Under the pieces are notes generated by a model that was not told the origin of the DNA, ran no database searches, and saw nothing but the letters and a program-made list of their open reading frames with translations. 64,000 bases of DNA from Candidatus Krumholzibacteriia bacterium (GTDB taxonomy: Bacteria; Krumholzibacteriota; Krumholzibacteriia; WVZY01; JAKEHA01): contig JAOUHG010000003.1 of assembly GCA_029865265.1 (NCBI GenBank), forward strand, positions 107,464-171,463. Direction: 5' to 3'. Numbering within the stretch: position 1 is the first letter of the stretch; each line of letters begins with the position of its first letter. Both the position numbers and the translations under genes were made by a program. Shown here in pieces: positions 23,401 to 31,407 of this stretch.

Positions 23401-23695
23401 GGAAGTCGGCGTGGTTCGAGTACAGGATCACCGGCACCCGCCACGGCAGCACCTCCTTGAGCGTGTACGCGTACTCCTCGTAGCCGTCCTCCAGCACCAG
23501 GCCCGCGCGCACCGCGAATGCCTCGGCCCCCTCGTAGTAGTGGATATCGAAGTGGGGCGTGGCGAGCACGTGCCACTTGTAGTCGGAGTACTGGATCTTG
23601 TTGCGCCCGAAGCGCTGGGCGTGCGCCGATCCCGGCAGGAGACCTGCGAGGATTGCGAGGGTGGCGATTGTAGCCAAGGCCTTGTAAAGCTTCAT
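20417..23695 (-). CDS. Gluzincin peptidase / beta-propeller / Omp85 barrel fusion
   Basis: 1092 residues in four parts. Residues 1-26: signal peptide ending AHAQ. Residues 40-280: a peptidase MA-like gluzincin with zinc site HELAH (140-144) and third-ligand glutamate in WVAEGLAEY (near 174). Residues 300-600: WD40/TolB-like propeller blades (LSPDGEYIVFFSDRQG, YPDGNRVIFVYYP, ADGKTIIYASDESG). Residues 615-690: an Ala/Pro-rich linker. From about 720 to the end: an Omp85 (surface antigen) barrel with the LRGY signature and a C-terminal Phe. No POTRA repeats are visible. Likely an outer-membrane protein with a large soluble part. It follows tamB but has its own promoter. All zinc-binding residues are intact, so activity is plausible; substrate and orientation are unknown. 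Confidence 0.85.
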   Translation of the reverse strand: MKLYKALATIATLAILAGLLPGSAHAQRFGRNKIQYSDYKWHVLATPHFDIHYYEGAEAFAVRAGLVLEDGYEEYAYTLKEVLPWRVPVILYSNHADFLETNVTDGTLPEGVQAFAEPSRRRIVLPFTSSFKEFHHTAIHELAHVFTFNIVYNRMLDNVFTRNYLFPMPLWVAEGLAEYLAEGWDADADMFIRDAVLNDYLYPFYAISGFYVYKEGQSVFNYIAETYGHEKVLEMLDVLAGTRSAEAAVQRTIGLSSDQLYEHWSKALRKHYWPLYPGKQEVSDFARKLTDHEKNHGYYNTKPVLSPDGEYIVFFSDRQGMIEIHVISALDGKEIAKVVTGARSNRYESLHLLTSSICFDPEGKQVAFVARSGGHDALFVRDIKTGDERRYEVASQGLTAPAWNPVRNEIVLSATFHGQTDLVSVDLATGLMKRLTNDGADQLTPRFYPDGNRVIFVYYPETTIPVPSDFSGENRKRLSEINFASSKNVRRDASYDVWEYDFATGRQRPLVESDGDDTDPLVLADGKTIIYASDESGVNNLHAGDIETGDTYRFTDVLGGLFTPSVHEEKGRIAFSAFVNGGWDVFVSDDLRTLLGRRYLQPAQSILAHQPNIARMDLAATEKAKAEAAAAEEAAKAAKGASPATGAGAADAPAPGAESTPVTTVALAPDSALAASGGGASGADSGFVDVDSYTPAVRPIQPAGPLEAGAAPPSKPRPATLSEALGNEDVYRGASVRPYKTKLAPDFIGSGGGLYFSSSYGFGIANAIAMSDILGDHRATFAFNLYQDIAQSDFLLAYSYLKRRADFTFGAYQLSSFYDSRITSAGEFSAYRLFSERNLGLFGSMSLPFNKFYRMEVDLQAYMSEREFYTQANPYTGIYSSAGVSQVRLLEPTLAFVHDSAFFGPFGPVEGSRWRASVSRGVAFSNNDISRTTGFADWRRYNTIFWRNSIALRLTAAGSEGEDPRVFSLGGPTTLRGYDYQQFWGTRMWLASFEYRFPLFDAIIFGWPGRWGFTNIGGTAFFDVGAAFDGSPRNPINLDGSRLRLDDSHADVGFGVYMYVGYFLMSFQFAWPTDFYEFADDMQFHWYMGPTF

Positions 23696-23748
23696 AATAC
23701 TGCTTCCACTCGACCGGTGGGGGCTCGGCGGGGGCGATTCCTCGTATA

Positions 23749-23778
23749 AGTATACGGTGGCCGGGCGGGCAGCGACAA
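23749..23778 (-). promoter_or_regulatory. Putative promoter of the peptidase-Omp85 fusion gene
   Basis: Minus strand: TTGTCG (23778-23773), an 18-base spacer, TATACT (23754-23749). The predicted start is near 23742, about 47 bases before the ATG at 23695, which has GGAAG nine bases upstream. It lies in the short gap after tamB. Confidence 0.55.
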
Positions 23779-23792
23779 GTCCTGATGCCGCC

Positions 23793-26700
23793 CTAGTATT
23801 CGAAGCGGTACTTGAGGTCGAGGTTGAATTCGTCCGTATTCTGCCCTGCGATTCCCGCCCGGTTCCTGCGGGAGTTATAAATGTACTGGGACCGGATCAG
23901 GAACTTGTTACTCAGGCGGTATTCCACGTTCACCTCCTGCTCGGAACCCACCGACAACCCCCGCTTGTACTGGAAGTAGATGTCCTCCCACAGGTACCGC
24001 CCCACCCCGATCAGGGTCTCCTGCTCCAGCGTGCTGGCGCCCGGCTGGGCGGTGTCTTCGATGCTGCGCTGTTCCACGTCGACGTTGAACCCGGTCATCT
24101 GCGCGTTGATCAGGCGCTCCAGCGTGTTGGTGGCCATGCCGCTGGCAAACATGGTGGGGCCGCCCAGCATGTTCCAGATATCAGCCTCGGAGTAGCCGGG
24201 CTCGTCGTATGCGAGCGAGATCTCGGGCTCCTTCCTGTCGTACGGCCAGGACAGGGTGAGGTAGATGTTGCGGTCGGGGCCATCGCCGGTGTGGTGGGGC
24301 GTGTATGCCTCGATGAACATCGCCGGGCGCAACGTCTCCGCCGCCGAGAAGTCCATGGTGCCGCTGGTGATGGTGAACTTGTAGCCGTACACGCGGTAGG
24401 AGCCCCGCAGCACCGCCATGTCGCCGCGGAAGTACATGCCCCGCTCGTCCTTCTTGAGGATCACATCGCCGGCCATCTCCACGTTCAGGTCCGGGTTGCG
24501 CACCCACACGTTCTTGGGGCCGTGCAGATCGACGCTGCAGATCCAGCCCGGCTCGTCGGTGGGCAGCGTGAGCGCCCCGGTGGCCTCGGTTCCCGCGGTG
24601 AGCTCCATGTAGATGCTGGCCTCGCGCACGTCCAGGGACCCGGTGATGAGCGGGATCTTGCGTCCTTCACGCCACTCGTGGTAGCGCGCCACCAGGCTCC
24701 CTTCCGCCTGCACGTCGACATTGGGAATCGACGTGAGCCGGAAGTCACGCAGCGACAGGTCGGCGCGGTAGTCGACGGGCGTGTAGTTGGAGATGCGCGC
24801 CCACCCGCTGCCCACCACGGCACCCTTCTCTCCCGACCGGGCGGTGAGCGTGGTGAGGCGCACCACGTCATCCACGAAATCGATGCGAGCCGCCACGTTG
24901 GAGAACGACTCCTGCATGCCGGCGACCCGCAGCTCGCCGCGCGAGAGCGACAGCTCTCCGGTCACCGCGGGCACCGACGGGGTGCCCCGCCCGGTGACCG
25001 TGCCGTACAGGACGCCGCGCAGCCACGCCATCTCCGGGACGTAGCGCGAGACGTTGTTCAACTCACTGCCACGTGGAATTTCCAGGCGGAACGTCAGCGC
25101 GCCTTCCGGGTCCAGGCTGACGCCGTCCCGCAGCGAAACGGTGAGCGGGAACTCCCCGGTGACCCTCGCATCCACGCCCTCCAGCAGGTGCACGTTGCGA
25201 ACGTGCAGCGCGCCGGCGACGTACTCGGCATCGATCGTGGCGAGCGGGATGGGCCGGCCCGGCCCGGCGGCGGGCGCAACGCGTCCCTTCAGGGTGATGC
25301 GCGGTGCCACCAGCGTGCCGGACAGCGCAACGCGGCCGTCCAGTTCGGCCGCGACCGGGGGCGCGCGGTGCACGGCGGCAAAGAAGGTGGCCACCGGAAA
25401 GTGGGCCAGCCGTGCCCGCAACGCGAGCGCGGAATCCCAGATCTCCTCGGGGCGCTCGCCGCGTACCAGCCGCACCGGCGAGACGTCACTCGCCCACGTG
25501 CCGGACGCTTCGATGGTGTCGCGCCCGGCCACCATCTGCATCCCGCCCAGGCGGTAGGTCTGGCCGTCGAACACGATGCGCCCGCGGAGTTCGTCGAAGG
25601 CCACGCTGTCCACCACTCCGCGCACGACGTCCACGTCCAGGCGCACGCGCGGATTCTCCTCGGGGCCGTCCAGTTCCAGCGCGAAGTCGCCGCGGCCGCG
25701 CAGCACGATGGGTGCGCGCAGCCCGTCGCGCAGCACGGACAGGTCCACGCCGCGGCCCCAGAAGGACAGGTCCATGGTCCGCGTCGCCTCGCTGTACGAC
25801 CCGGCGCCACCGAAACGGCCCCGGCCCGACTCGAAGACCACCGTGTCGGCCACGACACTGTTCTCGTCGGCGAAAATCACCGACGGCGCCACCGTGCGCC
25901 AGTTGTCCGCCGGGGTGAGAATTTCTGCGTGGCGGATGTCGATGCGCGAGCGCCCGTCCTTCTCCTTGATATCCAGATCCACCACGATGGTGGTGTCGCC
26001 GCGGGTCACGCGCGCGTTGGGCACGCGCACCACCGTGGTGTCGATGTCCACCAGGAAGGTGGGCGCATCGAACGGCCGTCCCCACGCGGCGCCGTGCCGG
26101 CCCGCGATGGATACCTGTACCGTGGGCGCCGGCGAACCGACGTTGCGCGCCTCGGCCTGCACCAGCGCGGTGTCCACGTCCAGAAACTCGAAGTGCAGAC
26201 CGTGCGCGCTGCCGTTGATGTTCAGCTGGAAGTCCTCGATGGGCCCCTGGATGCGCCCGGTGGCGTTGATCGCCCCCTCCACCGGCGGGAGCTCGAAGTG
26301 GTTCCAGAAGTAGCCCAGGTCGGTGGCCTCCACCCGGAACACGATGTCGGCGATGCTCCCGGCATCGGTCACGCTGCCCGAGCCCTCCACGCGGTAGCCG
26401 GGGCGCTCGAAGGCGACATTATCGATGGTGAGGCCCACACCATCGCGCCAGATGCCGCTGCCCGCCACGCCGAAGTTCTCGAACCCGTCCACGACGCCGC
26501 GGTCGAGGTCGCCGCGCCACGCGTAGGTGCCCTCGCTCTTGTCGTGTTCCACGCGGATGCGTCCGGTCATGGACATGGGCGGCAGCCCGGAATCCTCGAT
26601 GAAGCCGCGCGAGAGATCCAGGTCCTCGCACGTCCCGTCGAACACGAAGTCCTCCTCGGGCAGCGAAATGCTGAATGCGCCGTCGAGTTGCGATCCAAAC

Positions 26701-27692
26701 ACCCGGCCGGCGAAGCGACTGAAGTCGACGCCGGACGGGGTCACCTTTCCCGCGAACGTCACCCCGGAGAGCTCAACCCCCAGCCCGGCACCGGAGGCGG
26801 TTCCGGAAACATCCAGATTGTCCACCGTGCCGGCCAGCGACAGCCGGCCGGAGAACGCCCCCTCCAGGTCGGGGGCGATTCCCAGCTGGTGCAGTTCGCC
26901 GAGCGATATCGGGTTCAGGACCAGGTCGACGCCCTGGAAACGGCCGTGGCGGAATTCGCCGTCCGCCATGACAAATGATTCGTCCAGGCGCACGGCGAAG
27001 TCGTCCAGAAAGAGGCTCGAGCCGTCCGTGCGCGCACCGAGGCTCACCGAGGAGACCGTCTTGCCCGAGTCGATGAGGAATGCGCCGCCCTCGTCGATGC
27101 GCAACTGCCCCATCCCCCCCGCGTAGCCACACGACCCGGCCAGGTGCACGTCCCGCACGGCCAGCTCGGTGCGATTGCCGCCGAAGGTCATCTCCAGCCC
27201 GTTGATGCGGAAGCTGCGCACGTCCACCACCGGATTGACGATGCCGCGGCCCGGCTGCGACGGGCTCTCGTTCTGGGGGACCGGGAGCACCAGGCGCCCC
27301 TCCGCATCCTGGCGCAGGTGCAGCGCCACCCCCTCCAGCTCGAGCTCGTGCACGACGAGCCGGAACGCGAATACCGGCATGAGTTCATACCTCACCGAAA
27401 CCCGGTCCGCGCGGAACACATTGTAGGTGGCGGTTGGCGAGTTGTAGCGCAGCACCGGGTTCTTGAGTTCGATCCTGTGCACCAGCGTGCCCGAGATGCC
27501 GTCGAGGGAGAACTCGAACGGGGATCCCGCCAGATAGTGTGTGTTGACGTAGCGTGCGATGCGGTCGGGCAGCAGGCGGCTCTGGCGATGGACGACCACC
27601 ACGATGGCCAGCGTCAACACCACCGCAATCCCAAAAGAGATGCGGCGGCGCAGGGTGGAACTGTTCTTCTGCGTGCCGACGTCTTCGCTCAT
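23793..27692 (-). CDS. tamB: Translocation and assembly module protein TamB (AsmA-like)
   Basis: 1299 residues from the ATG at 27692 (MSEDVGTQKN), four bases after the tamA stop; the frame is open to 27752 but that would overlap tamA. TamB spans the periplasm as a long beta-taco and helps outer-membrane assembly or lipid transport. One N-terminal membrane helix (residues 18-36) is followed by over 1,000 residues of repetitive amphipathic beta-strands. The conserved C-terminal TamB domain is clear: DRNIYLTLSWPYDRKEPEI, the helical EADIWNMLGG, and the barrel-like end YRLSNKFLIRSQYIYNSR with a terminal RFEY. The call rests on architecture and the adjacent TamA. Confidence 0.92.
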   Translation of the reverse strand: MSEDVGTQKNSSTLRRRISFGIAVVLTLAIVVVVHRQSRLLPDRIARYVNTHYLAGSPFEFSLDGISGTLVHRIELKNPVLRYNSPTATYNVFRADRVSVRYELMPVFAFRLVVHELELEGVALHLRQDAEGRLVLPVPQNESPSQPGRGIVNPVVDVRSFRINGLEMTFGGNRTELAVRDVHLAGSCGYAGGMGQLRIDEGGAFLIDSGKTVSSVSLGARTDGSSLFLDDFAVRLDESFVMADGEFRHGRFQGVDLVLNPISLGELHQLGIAPDLEGAFSGRLSLAGTVDNLDVSGTASGAGLGVELSGVTFAGKVTPSGVDFSRFAGRVFGSQLDGAFSISLPEEDFVFDGTCEDLDLSRGFIEDSGLPPMSMTGRIRVEHDKSEGTYAWRGDLDRGVVDGFENFGVAGSGIWRDGVGLTIDNVAFERPGYRVEGSGSVTDAGSIADIVFRVEATDLGYFWNHFELPPVEGAINATGRIQGPIEDFQLNINGSAHGLHFEFLDVDTALVQAEARNVGSPAPTVQVSIAGRHGAAWGRPFDAPTFLVDIDTTVVRVPNARVTRGDTTIVVDLDIKEKDGRSRIDIRHAEILTPADNWRTVAPSVIFADENSVVADTVVFESGRGRFGGAGSYSEATRTMDLSFWGRGVDLSVLRDGLRAPIVLRGRGDFALELDGPEENPRVRLDVDVVRGVVDSVAFDELRGRIVFDGQTYRLGGMQMVAGRDTIEASGTWASDVSPVRLVRGERPEEIWDSALALRARLAHFPVATFFAAVHRAPPVAAELDGRVALSGTLVAPRITLKGRVAPAAGPGRPIPLATIDAEYVAGALHVRNVHLLEGVDARVTGEFPLTVSLRDGVSLDPEGALTFRLEIPRGSELNNVSRYVPEMAWLRGVLYGTVTGRGTPSVPAVTGELSLSRGELRVAGMQESFSNVAARIDFVDDVVRLTTLTARSGEKGAVVGSGWARISNYTPVDYRADLSLRDFRLTSIPNVDVQAEGSLVARYHEWREGRKIPLITGSLDVREASIYMELTAGTEATGALTLPTDEPGWICSVDLHGPKNVWVRNPDLNVEMAGDVILKKDERGMYFRGDMAVLRGSYRVYGYKFTITSGTMDFSAAETLRPAMFIEAYTPHHTGDGPDRNIYLTLSWPYDRKEPEISLAYDEPGYSEADIWNMLGGPTMFASGMATNTLERLINAQMTGFNVDVEQRSIEDTAQPGASTLEQETLIGVGRYLWEDIYFQYKRGLSVGSEQEVNVEYRLSNKFLIRSQYIYNSRRNRAGIAGQNTDEFNLDLKYRFEY

Positions 27693-27696
27693 GTCT

Positions 27697-29658
27697 CTAA
27701 AATATCTGTCCCAGGCTGAAATACCAGCTGCCGTTGCCATCCGTGGTCGCATCGGGCTTGAGCGGATAGCCGTAATCGAGACGAATGGGTCCCACCGGGG
27801 TATTGTAACGAATGCCCGCGCCCAGGCCGTAGCGGAAGTCCGTAACCCGCGTCTCGTCCGAATCCGAGGTCAGGCGGAATCCGGATCCGGACACGTCGGA
27901 CACGTCGGCATACACATTGCCCCCGTCGAGGAAGATCGCCCCGGAGAAATTCCACCGCGCCAGCAGCGGCAGCGGAAAGCGCGTCTCCACGTTGGCCAGC
28001 AGCAGGACCTGCCCGCCCAGGTAACGGGGCCTCCCGTTGGCGTCGGTGGTGCGTGGGCCCAGGCTGGCCTCGCTGTAACCGCGCACGGAATTCGCGCCGC
28101 CCAGGAAGTAACGGCTCTCCACCGGCACCAGGTCGGACCGGCCGTAGGCATTGCCGTAGCCGACCCGCACCCGCCACGCGAACACGGACAAGCCGGCGAC
28201 ACCACGGTAGCGCTGATAGTTGCCGGTGAACTTGTAGTAGTCGTTGTCTCCGCCCAGAATCCCGCCGGCGATCTCGCTGGAGAGAACCCGGTACTCGCCA
28301 CGGTGCGGATCCAGCAGAAAGTCGCGCGCGTCCCGGCTCGCGGTGAGGCCGAAGGAATGCGAGCGCGATTTCTCCTCCGGCAGCCCGGCCGGAAGGCGCG
28401 TGATCTCCTCGAACGAAAGCCCGGTCAGCACCTCGCTGTGGCGGCCGAAGTCGCGCGCGGTACCAAACGCGTAACCGATGGTGTTGATCTCGAGGTCGGG
28501 CACCGTGGCATCGTGCTCGATGAAGCCGTTGAGTCCGATACCGAGTTTGATGCCGAGAAAACGGCGCTGCTGGAACACGACGTCGTAGCGGTAGAAGGTG
28601 TTCGTGAGCTGGAGCTTGTTCACGTCGAATTCGTCACCCTCGAACAAGTCGAACGCATACTGGGCCTTGAGGCGGAGCGTGCGCCCGGTGCCGCCCAGGT
28701 TGCGGGTGCCCCATTCCGCGAAGACGCGGCTGCCCAGCAGATTGCCCACGCCGAAGCCCGCCTCGATCCAGGAGCTCTTGCGTTCGCGCACCCGGATGCG
28801 GATATCCACGGTGCGATCGATGGGGTCGATGTTCTCGGGCACCACGTCGACCACCGTGAACAGCCCGGTTTCGAACAGGTTGCGCTGCGTCTTGAGAACG
28901 CGGTTGAAACGGCACACCTCACCCGGCTTCAGTTCGATCTCCTTCTCGATGACGCCGCGGCGCACCTCCCGGTTTCCCTCGATGAGAATCTCGCCCACGC
29001 TGAGCTGGGTCCCGGGCTGGATGACGAAGCGAATCCATACCCGGTTGCTGTCGATACGGGCGGAATCCGCCACCGACACGCCCAGGTAGCCCCGGTCAAA
29101 GTACTTCCCCTTGATCCGGTAGACGTCGGTCGCGAGCAGCGACGGGTTATACGGGGCCCCGCGCTCGAGCAGGAGGTCCTTGCGCAGACTCGCCTCCGGC
29201 ATGAGCAGGTCCCCCTCGAAGCTCACACTCACGACCCGCGTCGCCTCGCCCTCTTCCACGACGATGTACACGTTGGCGAAGCGGTCGTTTTCCACGTACT
29301 CCACCCGTTCCAGCCGTACCCGGGCGCGCGGAAAGCCTATCGAATGGTAGTACGCCTCGAGCTGGGCAACGTCCCGCTCGATCTGGGGGCGGTCCAGGCG
29401 GGGGCGGCGGAAGATGGAGAACATGGAGGGCTCCTGCGTCCGCATACGCGAGCGCAGGTCGCTTTCCGGAACCTGGTCGTTTCCGGTGATGACGATGCGT
29501 CCGAGAAAGACCTTGTCGTCGGGCGGGGCATCGGCGCCGCGGGCGGGCGGGGAGCCGATCAGGCAGCAAAGCAGGGCCGCCAGCAGCGTCGCAGTCCGGT
29601 ACGCATCCTTGACACGGCGTCCCCGCGGGGTGTAATTAACGGGCGACCCCGAGTCCAT
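27697..29658 (-). CDS. tamA: Omp85-family outer-membrane assembly protein TamA
   Basis: About 653 residues. After a signal sequence (TLLAALLCCLIG) come three POTRA domains (about residues 45-130, 130-205 and 205-285 from this start), then a 16-strand Omp85 barrel with the lid signature GGANSVRGYSE and a C-terminal Phe (SLGQIF). Three POTRAs and the adjoining tamB favour TamA over BamA, although the position after rseP is where many bacteria keep bamA. The start is uncertain: the ATG at 29658 has no clear ribosome site, while the ATG at 29682 has GGAGG only three bases away and would overlap the divergent lipoprotein gene. Confidence 0.85.
   Translation of the reverse strand: MDSGSPVNYTPRGRRVKDAYRTATLLAALLCCLIGSPPARGADAPPDDKVFLGRIVITGNDQVPESDLRSRMRTQEPSMFSIFRRPRLDRPQIERDVAQLEAYYHSIGFPRARVRLERVEYVENDRFANVYIVVEEGEATRVVSVSFEGDLLMPEASLRKDLLLERGAPYNPSLLATDVYRIKGKYFDRGYLGVSVADSARIDSNRVWIRFVIQPGTQLSVGEILIEGNREVRRGVIEKEIELKPGEVCRFNRVLKTQRNLFETGLFTVVDVVPENIDPIDRTVDIRIRVRERKSSWIEAGFGVGNLLGSRVFAEWGTRNLGGTGRTLRLKAQYAFDLFEGDEFDVNKLQLTNTFYRYDVVFQQRRFLGIKLGIGLNGFIEHDATVPDLEINTIGYAFGTARDFGRHSEVLTGLSFEEITRLPAGLPEEKSRSHSFGLTASRDARDFLLDPHRGEYRVLSSEIAGGILGGDNDYYKFTGNYQRYRGVAGLSVFAWRVRVGYGNAYGRSDLVPVESRYFLGGANSVRGYSEASLGPRTTDANGRPRYLGGQVLLLANVETRFPLPLLARWNFSGAIFLDGGNVYADVSDVSGSGFRLTSDSDETRVTDFRYGLGAGIRYNTPVGPIRLDYGYPLKPDATTDGNGSWYFSLGQIF
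29609..29638 (+). promoter_or_regulatory. Putative promoter of the small lipoprotein gene
   Basis: TTGACA (29609-29614), an 18-base spacer, TAATTA (29633-29638); the predicted start is near 29645, 27 bases before the GTG at 29672. It lies inside the signal-peptide region of tamA on the opposite strand, where it forms a conspicuous AT patch. Confidence 0.55.
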
Positions 29659-29671
29659 TGCTGGGAGTGAC

Positions 29672-30034
29672 GTGCGACCCATCTTCCTCCGGCCGCCATT
29701 GCGGCGCCTGTCAGTCACCGCCGTACTTGTTGCGGCTTTGCTTTCGTGCGGCCAGAAGGAAAGCCGTCAGCCGTCACCCCTCTCCAGCGACGAACTCTAT
29801 CTTGTCGAAGCCTACATCAGCGTGCGGCGCGCAGGATCTCTTCATACCTTCCAGCGCGACATCGCCGAGCGCCTGCTCGACTCACTGGCCACCGAGGTGG
29901 ACACACTGCGCGTGGCCCGCACGATTTCCGCCCTCAACGCCACGCCGGAGCGCTGGTCGATGGTGTTCCAGACCATCGAGGACCGGCTGTCGGGACGCGA
30001 CTCAACCGGCACCTCAGAACCCGCCGGGGACTGA
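29672..30034 (+). CDS. Small predicted lipoprotein of unknown function
   Basis: 120 residues from a GTG at 29672, with GGGAG five bases upstream. The signal peptide ends in a good lipobox (LLSC, Cys26). The mature 94 residues look helical (YLVEAYISVRRAG ... TFQRDIAERLLDSLATEVDTLRVARTISAL), with regular Leu/Ala spacing. Not recognised as a known family. It is the only plus-strand gene in the block between meaB and thyX. Its 3' end overlaps rseP by 21 bases in convergent orientation. The promoter, lipobox and divergence from tamA support it as a real gene. Confidence 0.7.
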   Translation: MRPIFLRPPLRRLSVTAVLVAALLSCGQKESRQPSPLSSDELYLVEAYISVRRAGSLHTFQRDIAERLLDSLATEVDTLRVARTISALNATPERWSMVFQTIEDRLSGRDSTGTSEPAGD

Positions 30035-31396
30035 CCCCGAGCACCGCGCCAGGTCCATCACCACCACGAACCCCATCAAGAGGATGATGAGGACGAATCC
30101 GCCCTGCATCATCCACTCGCGCACGCGCCGGTTGATCGGCCGCCGCGTGATCCCCTCCCATCCCAGCAGCGCCAGGTGGCCACCGTCGAAGGGCAGTATC
30201 GGAAGCAGGTTGAAGATGCACAGGTTGATATTGAAAAAGGCCAGGAACAGCAGCAGGTAGTCGAAGCCCCAGTTGGCAACGTCCCCCGCCATCTGATAGA
30301 TGAGAATCGGCCCGCCCAGCGTCTTGATATCCATCTGCCCCACGAACAGCTGCCGCACGTAGCCGACGATTTGCACGATCATGCCGTTGGCCGCGTTGAA
30401 CCCGCTCGCCGCCGACGCCGCGAATCCCTCGCGGCGGCGCTCGGAATACGGACCGATGCCGAGTACGCCGACCGTCATGAACTCCGACGAGGATCCGGGT
30501 TTGAGCACGTCCTTGGAATCGGGAACCACCGAATCCGCGTGCGCCAGGCCGTCCTGCGTCCAGCGTATGTAGAGCGGGCGCCCCGGGCTGTCGTTGACCA
30601 TGCGCCGCACGTCCTCGAAGGTGGTGACGACGGTATCGTTGATGGCCTCCACCACCGCGCCCGGCCCGATACCGGCTTGCGCCGCCGGTTTTCCCTTCTG
30701 CACACGCCCGATGCGCGAGGACACGTGCGGATACAGACCCAGCGTGAGTCGTCCCCCCTCGTGCCCGGGGGCGAGGGAGACCAGCATGGTCTCGCCGTCG
30801 CGCCGCAGTTCGACGTTCTTGGGGACATCGGCGTCCTCGATGAGGAAGCTCTCCACGTCGTACCAGTCCCCCACCGGTTTTCCCGCCACGGACAGGATGG
30901 TGTCGCCGGGGGCGATTCCCGCCTGCGCCGCAGGTCCCTCGGCCACCACCTCACCCACCGTGGTGGTGGGGATGACACTCACGCCCTGGAACAGGAAGAC
31001 GCCCGCGTAGAGAAGAACCGCCGTGGCGTAGTTCATGAACGGGCCCGCCACCAGCACGGCGGCGCGCAGCCAGCGGCTCTGCGTGGTGAAATAGCGCGCG
31101 CGCGGGATCTCGCTGTCGGGCACCTCGTCCAGCGGACCCCGGGACACGCCGGGATCCGGCTCCGGCTCGTCGGACAACTCGGACTCGCCCGCAAACTTCA
31201 CGTAGCCGCCAAAGGGCAGCACCGAGAGCGTGTAGACGGTTTCGCCCGCACGGTGGCGGATCAGTTTCTTGCCGAAGCCGATGGAGAACGTCTTCACGTA
31301 CACCCCGCCCAGCTTGGCAACGATGAAATGTCCAAACTCGTGCACGATGACGACGACTCCCAGAACGAAGGCGCCCGCGATGATGGTTGTCAGCAT
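30014..31396 (-). CDS. rseP: Site-2 zinc metalloprotease RseP
   Basis: 460 residues from the ATG at 31396 (MLTTIIAGAFVLG). An intramembrane protease that cleaves anti-sigma factors and signal-peptide remnants. The first zinc motif HEFGH is at residues 19-23 in the first helix, and the second site is NLLPILPFDGGHL (near 410). Two PDZ domains lie between (near 135-215 and 220-310; VVAEGPAAQAGIAPGD and VQKGKPAAQAGIGPG). Three to four transmembrane helices are visible. It ends the rpsB-rseP operon, starting 11 bases after dxr. The frame is open upstream into dxr; the extension is not used. Confidence 0.93.
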   Translation of the reverse strand: MLTTIIAGAFVLGVVVIVHEFGHFIVAKLGGVYVKTFSIGFGKKLIRHRAGETVYTLSVLPFGGYVKFAGESELSDEPEPDPGVSRGPLDEVPDSEIPRARYFTTQSRWLRAAVLVAGPFMNYATAVLLYAGVFLFQGVSVIPTTTVGEVVAEGPAAQAGIAPGDTILSVAGKPVGDWYDVESFLIEDADVPKNVELRRDGETMLVSLAPGHEGGRLTLGLYPHVSSRIGRVQKGKPAAQAGIGPGAVVEAINDTVVTTFEDVRRMVNDSPGRPLYIRWTQDGLAHADSVVPDSKDVLKPGSSSEFMTVGVLGIGPYSERRREGFAASAASGFNAANGMIVQIVGYVRQLFVGQMDIKTLGGPILIYQMAGDVANWGFDYLLLFLAFFNINLCIFNLLPILPFDGGHLALLGWEGITRRPINRRVREWMMQGGFVLIILLMGFVVVMDLARCSGSVPGGF

Positions 31397-31407
31397 GTAT
31401 TCCTGTT

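Noticed and set aside
21365..26978. Plus-strand open frames of 794 and 1073 residues opposite the Omp85 fusion and tamB
   Set aside because: Antisense shadows with His/Arg/Gly-rich low-complexity sequence and no motif; the minus-strand frames have signal peptides, domains and ribosome sites.
27697..29658. Calling this gene bamA from its position after rseP
   Set aside because: Only three POTRA domains are visible and tamB follows directly, which fits TamA better than the five-POTRA BamA.
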